From Sanderia malayensis (taxonomy: Eukaryota; Cnidaria; Scyphozoa; Semaeostomeae; Pelagiidae): a stretch of DNA of 64,000 nucleotides. The notes beneath the pieces are model-generated. The model did not search any database and was not told the origin of the DNA. It saw only the letters and a program-made list of their open reading frames with translations. Below, piece after piece: positions 11,173-23,950 of this stretch (its first letter is position 1; each line of letters starts with the position of its first letter). The stretch is from the NCBI GenBank assembly GCA_013076295.1, contig RQOL01000468.1, forward strand, positions 163,884-227,883. Direction: 5' to 3'. A program made the position numbers and the translations under genes.

Positions 11173-14100
11173 TAATACTTCTATTCTCCTTTTATTCTAC
11201 TACTCCCCACCTGACCATATTTACTCGATGTTCAAGATGCAAGCAAATAGTTCCAAAGATGAGAAAAAACTGACTCTTATCAACAACAAGGATATAAATT
11301 ATGATTGGCTACTTACCGTATTTACTTCATTGACCACAGTTTCACTTTTCCAAATACTGTGGTCATTCAGGGGCGGGGTCAATCGAGGGCGGAGTTCTTC
11401 AACAATAGTTTGTCATCTGTGAAACAAAAAAGAGCTTTTAATAATGAATGCTAAGTAAAAAGGCTTTCAAGCACACTCGCTTTGAGCTCAACAATTTTGC
11501 TACGTATGCAGATGGATATAACACGTGGTTGCTTTAAATGACGGTTTTCATCGATTCCCAGGGTTTCTCGAGTAAGCGCTATCCTCCGCCATATAGGGCA
11601 AATATCTAACCATAAATTATCTATATTTTTTTGCACAAGGTGTAAAATATTTATATAATAGAGAGGGCGTACAGTCTGCCAAACTAACAAACATGCTAAT
11701 GCTTGTTTTTATAGCTGGAATTGATGGATGCCTTTACCTTTACCATACCTACCATACCTTTCCGAAAAACGTTTCATTCTCATCTGATTGATGACGTCAC
11801 ATTAAGACAATTTGTGTCAATTAAAGTGCGATGAGATAACAAACTGTAAATTGCAATTTTGGGAATAGCTCATATAGGCCTAAAGCATTAAATATAATTT
11901 TGTAACTTTTGGTAAGATCAGCATTTTGGCCGATGACATCATCAATTTTTTTCTCTTATATCTGTATAGTCAGTTTGTTTCAGTGACTTATAAATGTAAA
12001 TTATCTCATTAAGACGACATCCGTGCACTTCAGTATGAAAAACGAGCACTATACTGAGTTTTTCAAAAATTTCCGCGTTTTGTGGCACAGGCTTTCCTTG
12101 GATGCATATCAATAATGCGGACTTTATTTTCACTTTTCCATACCAAGACTTGGTTTCACACATTTTGTTGATTTATCGCTTTCGAAGTTCGATCTTTGGA
12201 AGTTGTTTAGGAATATTTTATCATTTTCGGCTTTAGATGTCTAGAAGTGCAAGCTACCAAAAAGCAGAGCTGTCTCGACACCCGGTATACAATAGGCTAC
12301 GTTAAAAACTGGAACTTTTAAGAAAAGATTGTCTTCTCTAACTCAGAGGATGAGAAATCATTTTCCCATTCAGAAACGCCCTAATCTTTTTTGGACGCAC
12401 TTGATCAGTAAATTCTTTATACTGCATCTCGCTCTCAATCTCTTTTGGCAGGTCTTAAGGTTATTTCTTTGTTGTTTCCTCTTGCATGGTGATTGTCCCT
12501 CATCTTTTTCAATTATTTCGTCTGCTTCAGAGCCTCCTGATCTGATTGCGGTTTCTTTCTGCCAATGAGTGAATTAGGGACATGCTTTGCAATGATCCAT
12601 TTGGGTGTGGTCGTAGATTTGATACAATCAATTGTCCAGCAGAAGTTTGCAATCACTACAGTTGTTAGCGAGTATTTCAAACAATTTTGCCAAATGTAAT
12701 ATTGTAAGTGCACACGCTTTATTTCTGCACACAAAGAGTCTGGATCTGGCAAAAACGGAGTTGATGATTTTACTACCGTATCTCTTTTTATATTATATAT
12801 CGTATCTCCTGTCTATAGCACTCCTCTTTGAACAACTGTTCTATCAACAAACGATAAGAAATAAAGACCCTCCCTCGAGAAAACGGGTCCGGCGTTTTCT
12901 TTTCATATCATTTTTCATATCATAACTTCATGAAAAAAAACTCCACTAGTTCAAAAACGTGTCTCATTCTCTATTCCGTAAGGTTGCAATAAGATACCCA
13001 GAAACAACCCAGAAACTTTTTTAATCAACACTGCTCTAAAAAGTACTGACTAAAGTGCTCATTTAATGAGGGAAATACAGTCTTAGATTTCTTGAGGATG
13101 GTACCTGGCATTGTTTTATTTTTTGTATAGTTTCAATATGGAGATTGATCGCAATGGGCAATATGCACATTCAAATAGGTATAAGGTGAGACCAGCAGAA
13201 AACGTCCATCCTTTTGCAGAAAAATAAATTGACACTTTGGTTACAACATATGCCAAAGTAACTCCATCTTGATGACAGCTATACTCTATGAAATTATAAT
13301 TTGTATAAAGTTATTATTTGCTTATCAAAATAGATTACATAAATGATAAAAAATGACATTCAGTCATCAGTGTCTGTTTAAAGCCCCTTGCTTTAATGAT
13401 AGATAATGCATGCATTCATGTCAAAAATAATACTAGATTATGCGAATACAATGTTATAAACTATATAAACTACAAAATACCAACAAGATACTTAAAATCC
13501 TGAAAGTGAACATGATGTATTTTAATCTTAAATTGCACAATTGAAGTTGAATATATTTGTTTTTCATATGGTTTCTTGAATGAAATTATATCTTTCACAT
13601 TTATCAGTTTATGTAGCAAGCTGCTCCATTCTTTCATAATCCTTTATGAATGAGAAGCTTCTGGTGACTCTAAATATCTATGTGACGTTTCTCTCACAAT
13701 ATACTTTGAAATTATGCCATCTCGTTTTAATGCTGTTATCTTGAAAATATAAAGAATCTGTATAACTGCACCCATATATGTATCCAGTTCCTTAAAAGTA
13801 GCTATGATATCTCACTAATCAATGACTTCTTTCTGTGCAATCTTTGAATAAAATCTTTAATTTTACACTTTTTTAAAGTAGAGTTCCCAACAAATACTGA
13901 CAATTCCATTAATGGTTGTGCTATGTTATTTGTAAGTTCAAGAATGTCTTTATTTCTATAGAACAGTTCTTCAGTTCTCATTAACAGATCCAAGTATTTT
14001 TTCATTTCACCTCAGAATAGATTTGTCCATATCAGCTTGCATTACTACTAATCCTTGAATCCCCTAGATGAAATGCTGCAAACTTTCAATGATGGTAGTA

Positions 14101-14575
14101 AACAGCAGATCAAAACTGCAGCTGAATAAATAATTTTATTTTACAGAATTGGCACATACGTGAATACAACTCACTAGGCCTAACTAAAACTTGCAAGTTC
14201 CCTTGATTTCCCAATCTTGGTCGCGAAATATTACTTAAAAATGGTAGATGAAGAAACATTTGTTGTCCCCCTGGTCAGTTAAACAATACCAATTCCACGT
14301 AGTTGTACGTAATACCAACATGCACCAGCCATTGGTTGATTATATGTTCTACGTCAGAGGACAGACTTGCCACGAGAGGACAGACTTGCCACGGCGCACA
14401 CGGCTGTATCCACGGCGCAATGATGTCACAATTTTTCAATTTTGCTATTTTGAGAAATTCCTTTTTTATTTCTGCAAACATAAAATAATAAACACTTTCA
14501 ACTCATCTTGGCTATTATTGTATTCCAAATGGGTACTTTAAGAAATATTCCAATATAAAACAAAATTGAACTAAC
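11173..14575. other. Largely non-coding stretch with weak exon candidates
   Basis: No gene can be confirmed. A minus-strand open segment at 14005-13802 (MKKYLDLLMRTEELFYRNKD...) is preceded by an AG and looks protein-like but matches nothing I recognise. Around 12330-12750 a minus-strand acidic/basic segment (EADEIIEKDEGQSPCKRK) reads as decayed coding sequence. Either could belong to upstream exons of the kinase or to missing 3' exons of the THAP gene. Confidence 0.25.
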
Positions 14576-16640
14576 CTTTTTTCAAATGCCACATGTCAAA
14601 ATAGTGGGTAAGCTGTACAAATTGTTCTTTCATGTGCTTAATGATCTGTGAATGCTGGTCACAAACAAATGTTACAATATTAAGCTCATGCCCATACATA
14701 GAGCTGAAACAGTTTTTGAACCCACCATATTCCATCTCATTACTGCTACCCACTTGATTTCGCTATGAAAGGAATACAGAATGTGTTATTAACTTCTAAT
14801 GTACCAATAAATTGTAAATGTTATGGTACTGCATTTGATAATTAGAGTAAGTAACAGCAGAATACTATCCACCTGTACAACACTAAAGTCTATTATCTGG
14901 GCAGTATTGGAACAAAACATTGTGTATATTGTAAATTTTGCATTATGACCCATACTGTCATGCCTTGCATCCCCAGTCAACACCAATTCTTCATTCCTTT
15001 CCTTTATGCAGCCAATTGCTTTGCTTTGGTACTGCTTCCCATGTAAGTGGATTGCAGGGAACAGTATTTCCTGTGTATAGAATCCCAAGCATGACTATGA
15101 AAAAGGTGTTTCAATTGCCAAAATACAAAAAAGTATAGTATATTTCATCATCTCACATGTTGATGCTTGAAATATGTTGTTAGTGAAATTATGGCTATGC
15201 CAATATGTTGCAGAATATGCAGAACTTTACAGGCTGATGCTGCAGTAGTCAATATACTGAAGGGCAACAACAGATTCCAGCTGGTATATTTGTCCCAGTT
15301 ATCAGAGGTTGACTTGACCAGACATGTTCTTGTTTCGTGCATATTCCATTGAAACATCTTGTTTTCACTTCAAACATAGCTCGAACTTGATGAAAGGTCA
15401 CGGATAGATTTTCCATTTTACAATTTGGACAAAACGAAAACAATAATAAAAGCTGTGACGAAAATACAATAAACTTCTTTTCTATCCTTTAATTATCACC
15501 AGCAGTGCTAAAACGAATAGTGTTGCATGTATTAAGATGAGAACAGTGGATAACATATCTTAACTTACTTGAATAAGATTAATGTTGTTTATTTCATACT
15601 TACCTAGCTCTTCATCAGCCTCCTCAGAACTATGCACATACTCCTCCATGTCATATTCTTCATCGCTATCCATTTCTGTGTCATCACATTCCGTATCGAA
15701 ACTATCAGAATCGCACATAATATTCGCATCAACATTTGTGTCATCAACAGTGCTGTGGTCAGCATCATCTGTCTCTGCAAAATTGTTGCCGTCATAGATT
15801 TCTTCTACTCCTTTGTGACTTTGATCCAAATTTTCTAATAATGATAAGAACATCAGAAAATGTACACAACCACTGCAACATGTAAAATGTAGCACCGTAA
15901 TGTCATTATAGAGTACTATATGTAACTGTCTTCTCAAAATCTTGACTTTGTGTTTCATGCCCAGCCAACGATTCCACAGTCTTCTATTTTGTTTTTGTAG
16001 CGCTTTGCAGCTACAACAATCAAAGGTCATACGGGAATATATGACTGTTCATCACACAACACTGTCCCATCAGCTGACTCACCTTGATGTTCAGCTTTTG
16101 GGAATGACACTGTGGCAGACTTGGAAATCTCACGCAATACCTGACATTTTAGCAAAATATTATCAAAAGCAATAGGTTAATATACATTATTATACATATT
16201 TCAAAACGAACCACATATAACAATATACAGAAGAGCACCTGTCGACGCTGTCGTGTTGTTGACTTCTCCGACGTGTCAGGCCTTGACAAAGATGCAGCTT
16301 GATCTTGATTTTTCTGGAAGGTTTGAATTGATGGAACTGCAGTTACACCCAATTCATCTCTTTTCATAACTGCTTTCATACATTTTTGAAAACCAGGAAC
16401 ACACATTTTGGCTGTTTCAAAATCGTCTGGCTTAAAATGTTCAGAACATACAACTGAGTATTTTGTTGGTTGCCATTTGTCTCTTTTCATTTTAACAAAG
16501 TTAGCCCACAGCTTTCTTTTCTTCACTGCAGGGGGTCTTTTGTCTCCATAGAAAGGGATCTTGTGGAGTGAGATACCACAGCCTTTTGACTCCTTGTTAT
16601 TTTCATTGTTGCATCCGTACACAACACAGTAATCGGGCAT
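14576..16640 (-). pseudogene. THAP-domain protein with DDE-transposase-like core, broken and incomplete
   Basis: Exon 1 (16640-16239) encodes a THAP zinc finger: MPDYCVVYGCNN, then KLWANFVK and YSVVCSEHFKPDDFE (C2CH). A short piece near 16148-16085 and an acidic exon 15834-15604 (donor GTAAGT) follow. The exon at about 15457-15157 carries CPNC and WSSQPLITGT, then loses one base near 15275; the continuation (NLLLPFSIL...KVLHILQHIG) is in another frame. Exons 15094-14873 and 14762-14576 join in phase 0 and hold the core: TGDARHDSMGH, DFSVVQ, then VGSSNEMEYGGF, CDQHSQI and FDMWHLKKG, ending at a GTTAGT donor. The two visible acidic positions fit an RNase H-type transposase. No later exons were found, so the 3' part is missing or unrecognised. 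Similar THAP proteins are widespread in fish and cnidarians. Confidence 0.65.
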
Positions 16641-16998
16641 TGTTGGTTTAATAATGTTATTCCGTCTTGCATGAAGCAAAGCAAGTAAAGGCAGATAAAT
16701 AACATATTTAAATCGTCCCGGTATCTACGTCACAGCAGGTTTCCCCAATCCTTTTTCTTGTTGCGTGGCACTTTTTCAAAACACCCCAAAATTGCCATTT
16801 TCAAGGCCCCCAATGACACCCTTTTTGACTGAAAACAGCAAAACAAACTTTCCCATGATTTTCACAACCTTTCTTTCAAAAACGATAAGGATTCACTAAC
16901 ACCTTAAACTCTTTCTCAAAATCATTTTTTCCTTTGCAGGTAAAAGCTATCATTGGAACATCTTTTGGGCAGTGAGGTATAATATCTGCAATGTGTTG
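16641..16998. other. Spacer upstream of THAP gene
   Basis: Putative promoter side of the minus-strand THAP gene. No clear motif. It ends at the target site TTG (16996-16998) of the Harbinger element. Confidence 0.3.
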
Positions 16999-17265
16999 AG
17001 GCCGGCTTACACGACCACATTTAGGTAAAATTTACTTCACATTTTCTCCACATTTTTTCTGTGATTACAGATTGTGATTGTGTAAACGAGCTTGCAAGTT
17101 GCTTGAAGTTATGTGACTCCAGATTAATTCGGCAAAAGTTAATCCCATTTAATTGGCCGTCACATATTTTTTATTTGAATGCTAGTCAAATTTTTTTCTG
17201 TGCTACAATTTTTTCAAAGGCACCACAAATCCTGCCCTTCTAGAGCAATACACGAGGTACTGTTT
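16999..17265. repeat. Harbinger left terminal inverted repeat
   Basis: About 270 bp, matching 20500-20773 in inverted orientation with scattered substitutions. It contains conserved subterminal stretches such as GTAAACGAGCTTGCAAGTTG. ORFs read across the two repeats are mirror images and are not genes. Confidence 0.85.
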
Positions 17266-17332
17266 TGGCGCGCGAAGTCTCTTGTCTCAGCTTCCAGTCG
17301 TCAGTCTTTATCTAAATCATACCAAGAAGAAA

Positions 17333-18560
17333 ATGGCGGCAAATTACGTTAGCAGCAACTTTGGGAATCTCTTACCCAGAAGACAACAAGAAGAAAGGTA
17401 AGTACTTCTTAAGCCACCTCTGTAGGTAACCTACCCGTCTAGCTCTAGCTAGGCCTGGCCCAAATCTTATTCCAGATTATCAATTTTGCACATTTTCGTT
17501 AAGTAAGGAATTATTCAGGTATTTGCATACACGTTTGTGCATTTTCTTTTAGCCTACTTCAGTTTTCTCTCCAAATATGTGGTGGTAGTTGTTGTAGCTC
17601 TTTTTGTTATTTATTTGGCAAGCTACCACCAGCTCTTATTAATTATTGTATTGGCATTCATTAAATTTATATCATTATCTATGTTCTTGTTTTAGCAAAA
17701 ATAGCGGGATCACTGATTCTGAGGAGGATCACGATGATCACAGTATGAATAGAGTTGAAGATGAAGAAGAGTTTCAAACACAGCATGAAGAAAATGAGGA
17801 ATCTGCTAGGCCTAAGCCACTTGAGATTATATCATCAAAAGGAAAGGAAAAGAATAAGCAAGTTCAAAGCAAAGAAAGTAAAGAAAATTCGATTGGAAAG
17901 ATGATATAGTTGTATTGCTTATTGAATTGTGGCAAAATCAACCATTATTGTTTGATTCTAGTCACCCCAATTACCACATCAAAGAGAAAAGAAGGAATTG
18001 CATTAATGGAATCCTTTCTTCATTAGATCACCAAGAGATAGACCCACTGCCTATGTGTGATGAGGTTCAGCGAAAGTTGAATGCTTTGCGAACATATTAG
18101 GTTGCTGAAAAGAATAAAATAGAGCAAGCTAGGGTTAGTGAAGCAGGAACAGCTGATGTGTATAAAAACAAATGGCAATATTTTGAAAGCTTGACATTTT
18201 TGTCAGACAATATTACCCCAAGAATCACAACTTCCAATGTGGGAAAGAGACATTACCCTGGAAGTGAAGATGAGGGAAACAAATTTGCATACAATGTGGC
18301 AGGTAGCAGGTAGCAGACCACCTGGCAAGACAGCAAAACTTGATACAAACAGAACAAATCAGTTGATTGAGAAAGCAATACATGTTTTGGATAAGGCAAA
18401 AGAAAAGCCACAGCAAGAGCAAGTTCATAAATCTGCTGATAAGCTTTTTGGTGAAATGGTATGTAGCATGTTGGAAACAATATGTAATGGGCAATGCAAG
18501 GATTTCCTTAAATTGGAACTTCAACGGTTGATTTACGAGACAAAACATATGGCTTCATAA
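17333..18560 (+). pseudogene. Harbinger MADF-domain DNA-binding protein, decayed
   Basis: Exon 1 is 17333-17397 (ATGGCGGCAAATTACG..., donor AG|GTAAGT). Exon 2 starts at 17696 after TTTTAG, completing a split serine codon. An acidic stretch (SEEDHDDHS) leads to a MADF domain (ELWQNQPLLFDSSHPNYH), but a frameshift near 17892 separates them. TAG at 18098-18100 interrupts the domain (ALRTY-stop-VAEKN), and another frameshift near 18230 separates the final part, which ends ADKLFGEMV...KLELQRLIYETKH, the typical C-terminus of these proteins. In Harbinger elements this partner binds the element ends and helps import or recruit the transposase. Confidence 0.75.
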
Positions 18561-18977
18561 GGAAGCTTCCATCAAAACTTGCAAAGAAATGTAAGTCTGC
18601 AGTCCCAGCAAAGACAAACTTTCAGTGCCATGATGGGTCAAGAGGCTTACCTGCAAAATGTTTACAATTCATCCCCTCAGACTCCAAATGGACCTAGGCT
18701 CTCCGGGAGCAGTTTTGCGTCAAACAGAAGTGGAGAACATAATGATTATACCGAACTGTAAGAAACTGAGGAATAAAGCTGAGCACTTCTTTTTGTTGAC
18801 ATTTTAAAGCTTGCCACATATTTTCTGTTTTACTAAAAATTAGGTTGTTGTACTGTTTTACTGTATTTTAAAAAATGCAACTTCATTTTGGACTACTCAG
18901 TACCAAACCGACATTCAAATTATAACCAATTGAAACACCGACCAGTTTATGATATACATTTAAAGTTCTATGCGGAA

Positions 18978-20421
18978 TTATTTTGAATCTTTCGACATGA
19001 TGTGTTTCCATTGCCATGGTGCTTGGCCAGGACCATGAAAATTATCTGCAAATATGCCGCACAAATCTGCTGCTGTCTTTGCATTGTTGTTCCCATCTTT
19101 TCTTAATGGAAAAGGCAGCATATTTGCACTAGCATTTTCAACACTCGACTGTCCATCAATCACCTTGTCTCCCTGAATTTCATCGGCAAATCCTCTTGGG
19201 GTGTATGATTCTGATGATTTAGTTCTAAGCAAATTGTGAAGTGCAAGTGCTGCTAACACAACAGAAGTGGCTTTATCCGTGTGCATATTGATCTTGGTGG
19301 AGAATATCCTAAAGACACTTGTTAATATGCCAATTGCGTTCTCTGTAACATGACTGAATCTTGAAAGCCTGTAGTTGAACAGTCTCTTCCTGCCTGTTAA
19401 GCCTTGTTCTGGGTATGGTTTCATGCACCTAATACTCAGGGGAAAGGCATTATCAGCAACAAAAACATACGGCACTTTATCATCATTTTCAAATGGTCCC
19501 CATGCATGACCCAAGGACTTAGGCAATGCCCTTGCGGGTGGCAGGTCTAGCGCATTCTGTGAAACTAAGGAAAAGAGTGCCAAATTCGTATATGCGCCAC
19601 CATCATTGATCCTACCCTGGCATCCAACATGTGAATAAATAAAATGATGTTCATAGTCCACAATAGCAAGTAATACAATACTGTAGAATCCTTTGTAGCT
19701 ATAAAATGTTGCCCTGTGCAGTGAAGATGATAGATTGAAACATGCTTGCCATCTGCAGCGGCAGAGGCGAAATTGCCACCTTTGTTCAGCTTCTTCTGCT
19801 AGTTCAAGCCATTCTTCCTGGGAGGAGTGGAGGTTGAAATATTCTTTTTTTATTTCTTTGTAAAGGGTATCACAAACATCAGGCAGAAATTTGCGAATTG
19901 TTGACTTGTGAATGCGAAACTGGTATTGCAGGCTCTCATAGCTTTCTCCTGTAGCCAAATACCTCAATGTTACTGCAAGCTTTTCCTCTGCAGTGATTGG
20001 CATCCTCGTACTTGTAACTTGCTTTTATATATGAGTTTTCACTTTGGACAAGAGTTCCTGAAAAAAAATTATACCAGCGGTAGGTATATTGTATTGACTT
20101 CAACCTGCTACCAGCAGCCAGACAGGTGATACAAAATAAATTGCTAGGTTAAAATAAAGTAAGGCTTGGTTAATTTGTTTAATTAGTAACTGACCTCAAA
20201 TGTTTCTGCGTTCATTCTAAGAAATCTCCTGTAATCCTCTGCATCTGCTAGCTTCAATTTGCAAACAAGAACATTGTATATGCTCTGTTTACGACGCCAA
20301 CCTAACCAAGGTCTAGTCCAACAACTCCTTTCTTTCTTGCCTTACCTTGTGTTTGTGCTAATGCACAAGCAAGCAACATTACAGCAACGGCTTTTTCATC
20401 TTCTTCACTTCCAATCTCCAT
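18978..20421 (-). pseudogene. HARBI1-type DDE transposase, decayed
   Basis: Exon 1 (20421-20195) starts MEIGSEEDEKAVAVMLLACA and, after a frameshift, continues RSCWTRPWLGWRRKQSIYN...RRFLRMNAETFE to a GTCAGT donor. Exon 2 begins at 20057 with ELLSKVKTHI followed by an in-frame TAA (20025-20027). It then runs open for 341 residues from ATG 20003: a helix-turn-helix (LAVTLRYLATGESYESLQYQF), the DDE core with VADNAFPL (second Asp), FNYRLSRFSHVTENAIGIL (Glu) and ALALHNLLR. The segment with the first catalytic Asp (AADGKHVSIY) is in another frame at about 19720-19790; two compensating indels flank it. The protein would cut and paste the element but is inactive here. Confidence 0.85.
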
Positions 20422-20499
20422 ATTTGAAACAATTATAAAATATTATGATGCATAGCTACAGATGTCAAATAATCAAAAATTTATCAAACGAAAAAACGC

Positions 20500-20773
20500 G
20501 CCCGCCAAAACAGTACCTCATGTATTGCTCTAGAAGGGCATGATTTGCGGCACCTTTGAAAAAATTGCACCACAGAAAAAAATTTGACCAGCATTCAAAT
20601 GAAAAATCTGTGACGGCCAATTAAAAGGGATTAACTTTTGCTGAATTGATCTGGAGTCAGATAACTTCAAGCAACTTGCAAGCTCGTTTACATGAGCACA
20701 TTCTGTGATCACTGAAAAAAGGTGAGCAAATGTGGAGTAAATTTTACCTAAATGTAATTGTGTAAACCGGCCT
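20500..20773. repeat. Harbinger right terminal inverted repeat
   Basis: Inverted partner of 16999-17265. The outer end on the plus strand reads ...CCGGCCT, followed by the TTG target duplicate. Confidence 0.85.
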
Positions 20774-20776
20774 TTG

Positions 20777-21200
20777 CACATTGTTTGGCACGTTTATGAC
20801 ATGACCCATGCAGTCTATAACCAAATTCACCACCTTTTGCAAGTATCACTAGAAATGCCATCAGGTATAGCTGATGGAATCATGCTATTTTCAGCGCTGA
20901 ACAACTTTGGATATTTTTGTCAATTTTAGGGTTGCCACATCACTTGGGTCAGTGGAGGCCAGAGTTAGATTCGCGGGAGGCCAATTTCTTGATCTTTGTA
21001 GTCAAATTCAAAAGACAATAGCCATTGTTTTAGAACAAAAATTCAATGTCTCAGAGCAAAAGACTCACTGTTTAAATAACAAAGAACAAAATTTAAGTAA
21101 AAAATGTAATCAATTTTTAAGGTAACTTTAAAACAAGAAACAAAGGGGAAAGTGTTAATTTTTATAAATACTCGGACAAGTTAATTTCATCTGTCTAAGT
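20777..21200. other. Spacer between Harbinger and hAT remains
   Basis: No gene seen. A CAGTGG at about 20950 is compatible with a hAT end, but no matching inverted end was found near 23100-23200. Confidence 0.3.
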
Positions 21201-23098
21201 TCATGATGATGCCTGGCGCATTATGTCTGATTTAAAAAGTTGAAGCATTTTTGAAGTGACTTTGAAGTCTGTGCAGCACTTCCCCCTGTTTTTAAGGCTG
21301 GTTCTTATTCTTATCAATGCATCCAACATTTCCAAATTCATGCGATTTCTGAGCTTTGTCTTCACGCATGTTAGTTGTGAAAACATTCTTTCACAGATTC
21401 CATTGCTAAGTGGCGTAGCCAGTGCTGTAAGAGCATAAACGGAAAGTTCTTTAAATGTCCTTTCCCCTGAAGCTGTCTCGTATTTGTACACTCCAATCCT
21501 AAATTCTAATGCAGCAGATGGAGCAACACTGCCGAACACATTTTGCGATGCCAAACCCATGTGTAGAATTTGACGATATTGTTCGTCAAATGCTGCCATA
21601 TCTCCAGCGATATGAAGCATCAGCAAAGAGATCAATAAAGGACAATCTGTTCGAGACAGGATTGTCCTTGGACTGAGATGATGCAATCCTTTAAAAATAG
21701 TGTTGTTGTCTGGCAACCTCTTCTCCACTTGGTCTAAGAGCTTGACAAGGAAGCTTTTGCACTGTACCCTTGATTAGCCAAGTATTTCTTCATTTCCATC
21801 AAATACTTCACTCCAAAATCAATACGAGATATAGGCAGGAGTGTATCTCCACCAAAGCTCCACCAAATTCTGTCACGTAAGGACGAAAAAGCAGTTGCAC
21901 ACATTCTTCAGGGTCTGCGATTGTTGACTGAAAGAATGCATTTACTTTCTCGAATTCTGTGACTACAGGTGACAGAAAATGAAAGTATAAGTAATTGATT
22001 GGGTCTTTAAGCATGCTTAAAATCATCCTTGCCTTGCATCGCATATCTGACTTGAGGTTTGGCTCCTCCACCATAAAATAGGCCTTTATTTCTTCCCAAT
22101 TGACCAAAGTATTCTAGATTATTTTTCCTCGCACTAACCAACGAGTTGTTGGCATCTTCTGGAAAGGCAAAGGCTTAACAGCGCCCTCCTTGTTTGGGTC
22201 CATCACACCCAACAACTCTTTAAATGACTCTCTCCTTACGATACTCTTTGAAAACCACTTTGGTGCTTCTTTAAGAAGAAAGCCAAGGTTTTTAGGCATG
22301 TTCTCGAAGGCGTGTTGTGTGCTTAATGCTAGTGAATGGCAAATGCATTTCATTTTTGTGCAGTTTGGTGACGCTGAGTGTATTCTTGACCACACAAAAG
22401 TTCTTTCCCCCATCATAGTCGATGCTCCATCACTCGCAAATCCAAAGCAATGTGCCAAATCCACCCCAACTTCATCAAGAGCAGCTTTCATGGCCTAAAA
22501 CAAGCTCTCGCCGGTAGCATAGACTACTTCTACCATTCAAACATAGGCTGTTTTGACAGTCATCAACATCTGTCAATCTGTCACTATACCATCTGTCAAC
22601 ATCTGTTGTCCCATCAATCAGCACTGCAAACCCTTTTCCTTGACATCTTTTTGAAGTTCATCTTTAATGGCTGATGATATTGCTTTCGTCAGTAACTGGC
22701 TGCATTTCGTTCGATGGAGATGAATTTCACCGATTGTGCTACCTTTGCGTTGCTCCACCATTATCTCACCAAGATGATCAACAGCCAACAGCAGCAGCTT
22801 TTATCTCAGCATTCCTTATTGCATCTGTTGTTCCAGGTTTCTGTCTTTTCTCAAAGACCAATGGTCGCATTTGTTGGTTCTCTCGTACCTTGCTGCTGTG
22901 TTCTTCGCTTGACTCATGTTTTGAAATTGACCATAATTTTGGCTGAAGTGTCTTCCTGCACAACCCTGCACAACTTCCAATATGCATTGCCTTTACCATC
23001 CGAAGACTGTGATAGCCAGACATACTGCTTTTCCCAACTCTTCCTATATTTTCTGGTAGAATCGTAACTGCCCTTCCATTTAGAAGCCACAGGAACAA
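21201..23098 (-). pseudogene. hAT-superfamily transposase fossil (ZMYM/KIAA1586-like)
   Basis: Reading right to left in three frames: a TTF-like N-terminal segment (KYRKSWEKQYVWL, with YWKLC where YCKLC is usual), then EIHLHRTKCSQLLTKAISSAI, LIDGTTDV, GFASDGASTMMGERTFVWSRI, MKCICHSLALSTQHAFENMP and PKWFSKS up to 22114. NYLYFHFLSPVVTEFEKVNAF follows in 22107-21808, and finally the C-terminal dimerisation region 21728-21201 (LSVYALTALATPLSNGICER, FSQLTCVKTKLRNRM). At least four frameshifts or stops separate these pieces. It is a recognisable but dead transposase with no clear terminal repeats. Confidence 0.75.
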
Positions 23099-23394
23099 TT
23101 TTCTGTAATTGTGAATATTTTAGTGTGTGGCGAGCGAGGGTGGTGAAATCAAATGATCTAGTTTAGTTTAGTTAAAAAACACTGCTCCAATATGATTTGA
23201 AAAAACGATTATGGTTACCTAAAAGAGTGGATCGGCCAATAAAAATGAAGAACAACAGGAAAGGTGTGTTAGTCTATTATGTTTTACGAATAAAACATAT
23301 CAAAAAGCTCAACACTCTCTAACAATATGTTGTCTCAGAGGACATGAATTTCTGTGCAGTACGAGTGTTTGGACTTATCACAATGTGCCCTGGG
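23099..23394. other. No feature seen
   Basis: AT-rich spacer with a small GTTTAGTTTAGTT repeat near 23160. It may contain the 5' end of the hAT relic. Confidence 0.25.
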
Positions 23395-23625
23395 TTAATG
23401 TGATCTTACTATTTGGCAACATGACAAGTCTCTCGAGCCTCTCGAAAGTGAGGACCCTCCATTGAGAGTCACAAGGGAATGTTTGGGTGGTGTATTGACG
23501 GAAATTATACATGGAGTGACCCGCCATGAGATAATTACGTCATGGACAGGTGTCACAAATGGCATGCAGGCGATATCGCCTGCATGTGAATTTTTGATCA
23601 CATTAATTTATGATCACATTAATTT
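23395..23625. repeat. Small element with inverted ends and internal perfect palindrome
   Basis: TTAATGTGATC near the left end is matched by GATCACATTAA near 23598-23608, and the right end repeats GATCACATTAATTTA twice. A perfect 24-base palindrome lies at 23563-23586, centred on GATATC. The size and ends suggest a short non-autonomous DNA element, but no superfamily can be assigned. Confidence 0.4.
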
Positions 23626-23649
23626 ACATGTAAATTATTAAATAATCTT

Positions 23650-23950
23650 CAACAACCAAGGTTCCTTGCAAACACTGCATTTATATATTTTTTCCTCATT
23701 GACTTGTGGAAATATTTTATGTTAGAAATGTTCATTTTTCTGACCAGACAACTGCTCTAAATCACTTGAATCACTAACGAAATTATCATTGTCATTATTA
23801 TCAGAGGGAATATTTTTTTCAATGACTCATCAACATTCATATTAAACCCATATTCAATATCACTCTCTATATCATTATAGTATTCTCTTTTTTGCCTTTT
23901 TCTTGCTATGAACCCTACATTTTCATTCTCACCATATTTGGCTCGAGGAC
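23650..23950 (-). pseudogene. Decayed acidic coding remnant, unidentified
   Basis: Minus-strand translation gives ENENVGFIARKRQKREYY, then DIESDIEYGFN and, after a frameshift, DNDNFVSDSSDLEQLSGQ and KCSVCKEPW. Acidic N-terminal tracts and a Cys pair occur in several transposase families (piggyBac among them), but this is too little to name one. Confidence 0.25.

Larger units (their letters stand above)
16999..20773. mobile_element. PIF/Harbinger DNA transposon with both genes decayed
   Basis: The 3775 bp element has long terminal inverted repeats starting AGGCCGG(C/T)TTACAC and a 3-bp target duplication TTG (16996-16998 and 20774-20776), the size expected for PIF/Harbinger. Inside are the two expected genes in convergent orientation: a MADF (Myb/SANT-like) DNA-binding protein on the plus strand and a HARBI1-type DDE transposase on the minus strand. 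Both carry stops and frameshifts, so this copy is not autonomous. Confidence 0.9.

Noticed and set aside
12513..12752. Minus-strand ORF MPDPDSLCAEIKR...
   Set aside because: No recognisable domain; the neighbouring frame looks equally protein-like and both contain stops, so no gene could be modelled.
17061..17243. ORF in Harbinger left repeat and its mirror at 20530-20781
   Set aside because: Terminal inverted repeat read from both ends, not a gene.
20950..23175. hAT terminal repeats CAGTGG (about 20950) and ACACTG (about 23175)
   Set aside because: The two ends do not match each other beyond four or five bases, so element limits cannot be claimed.
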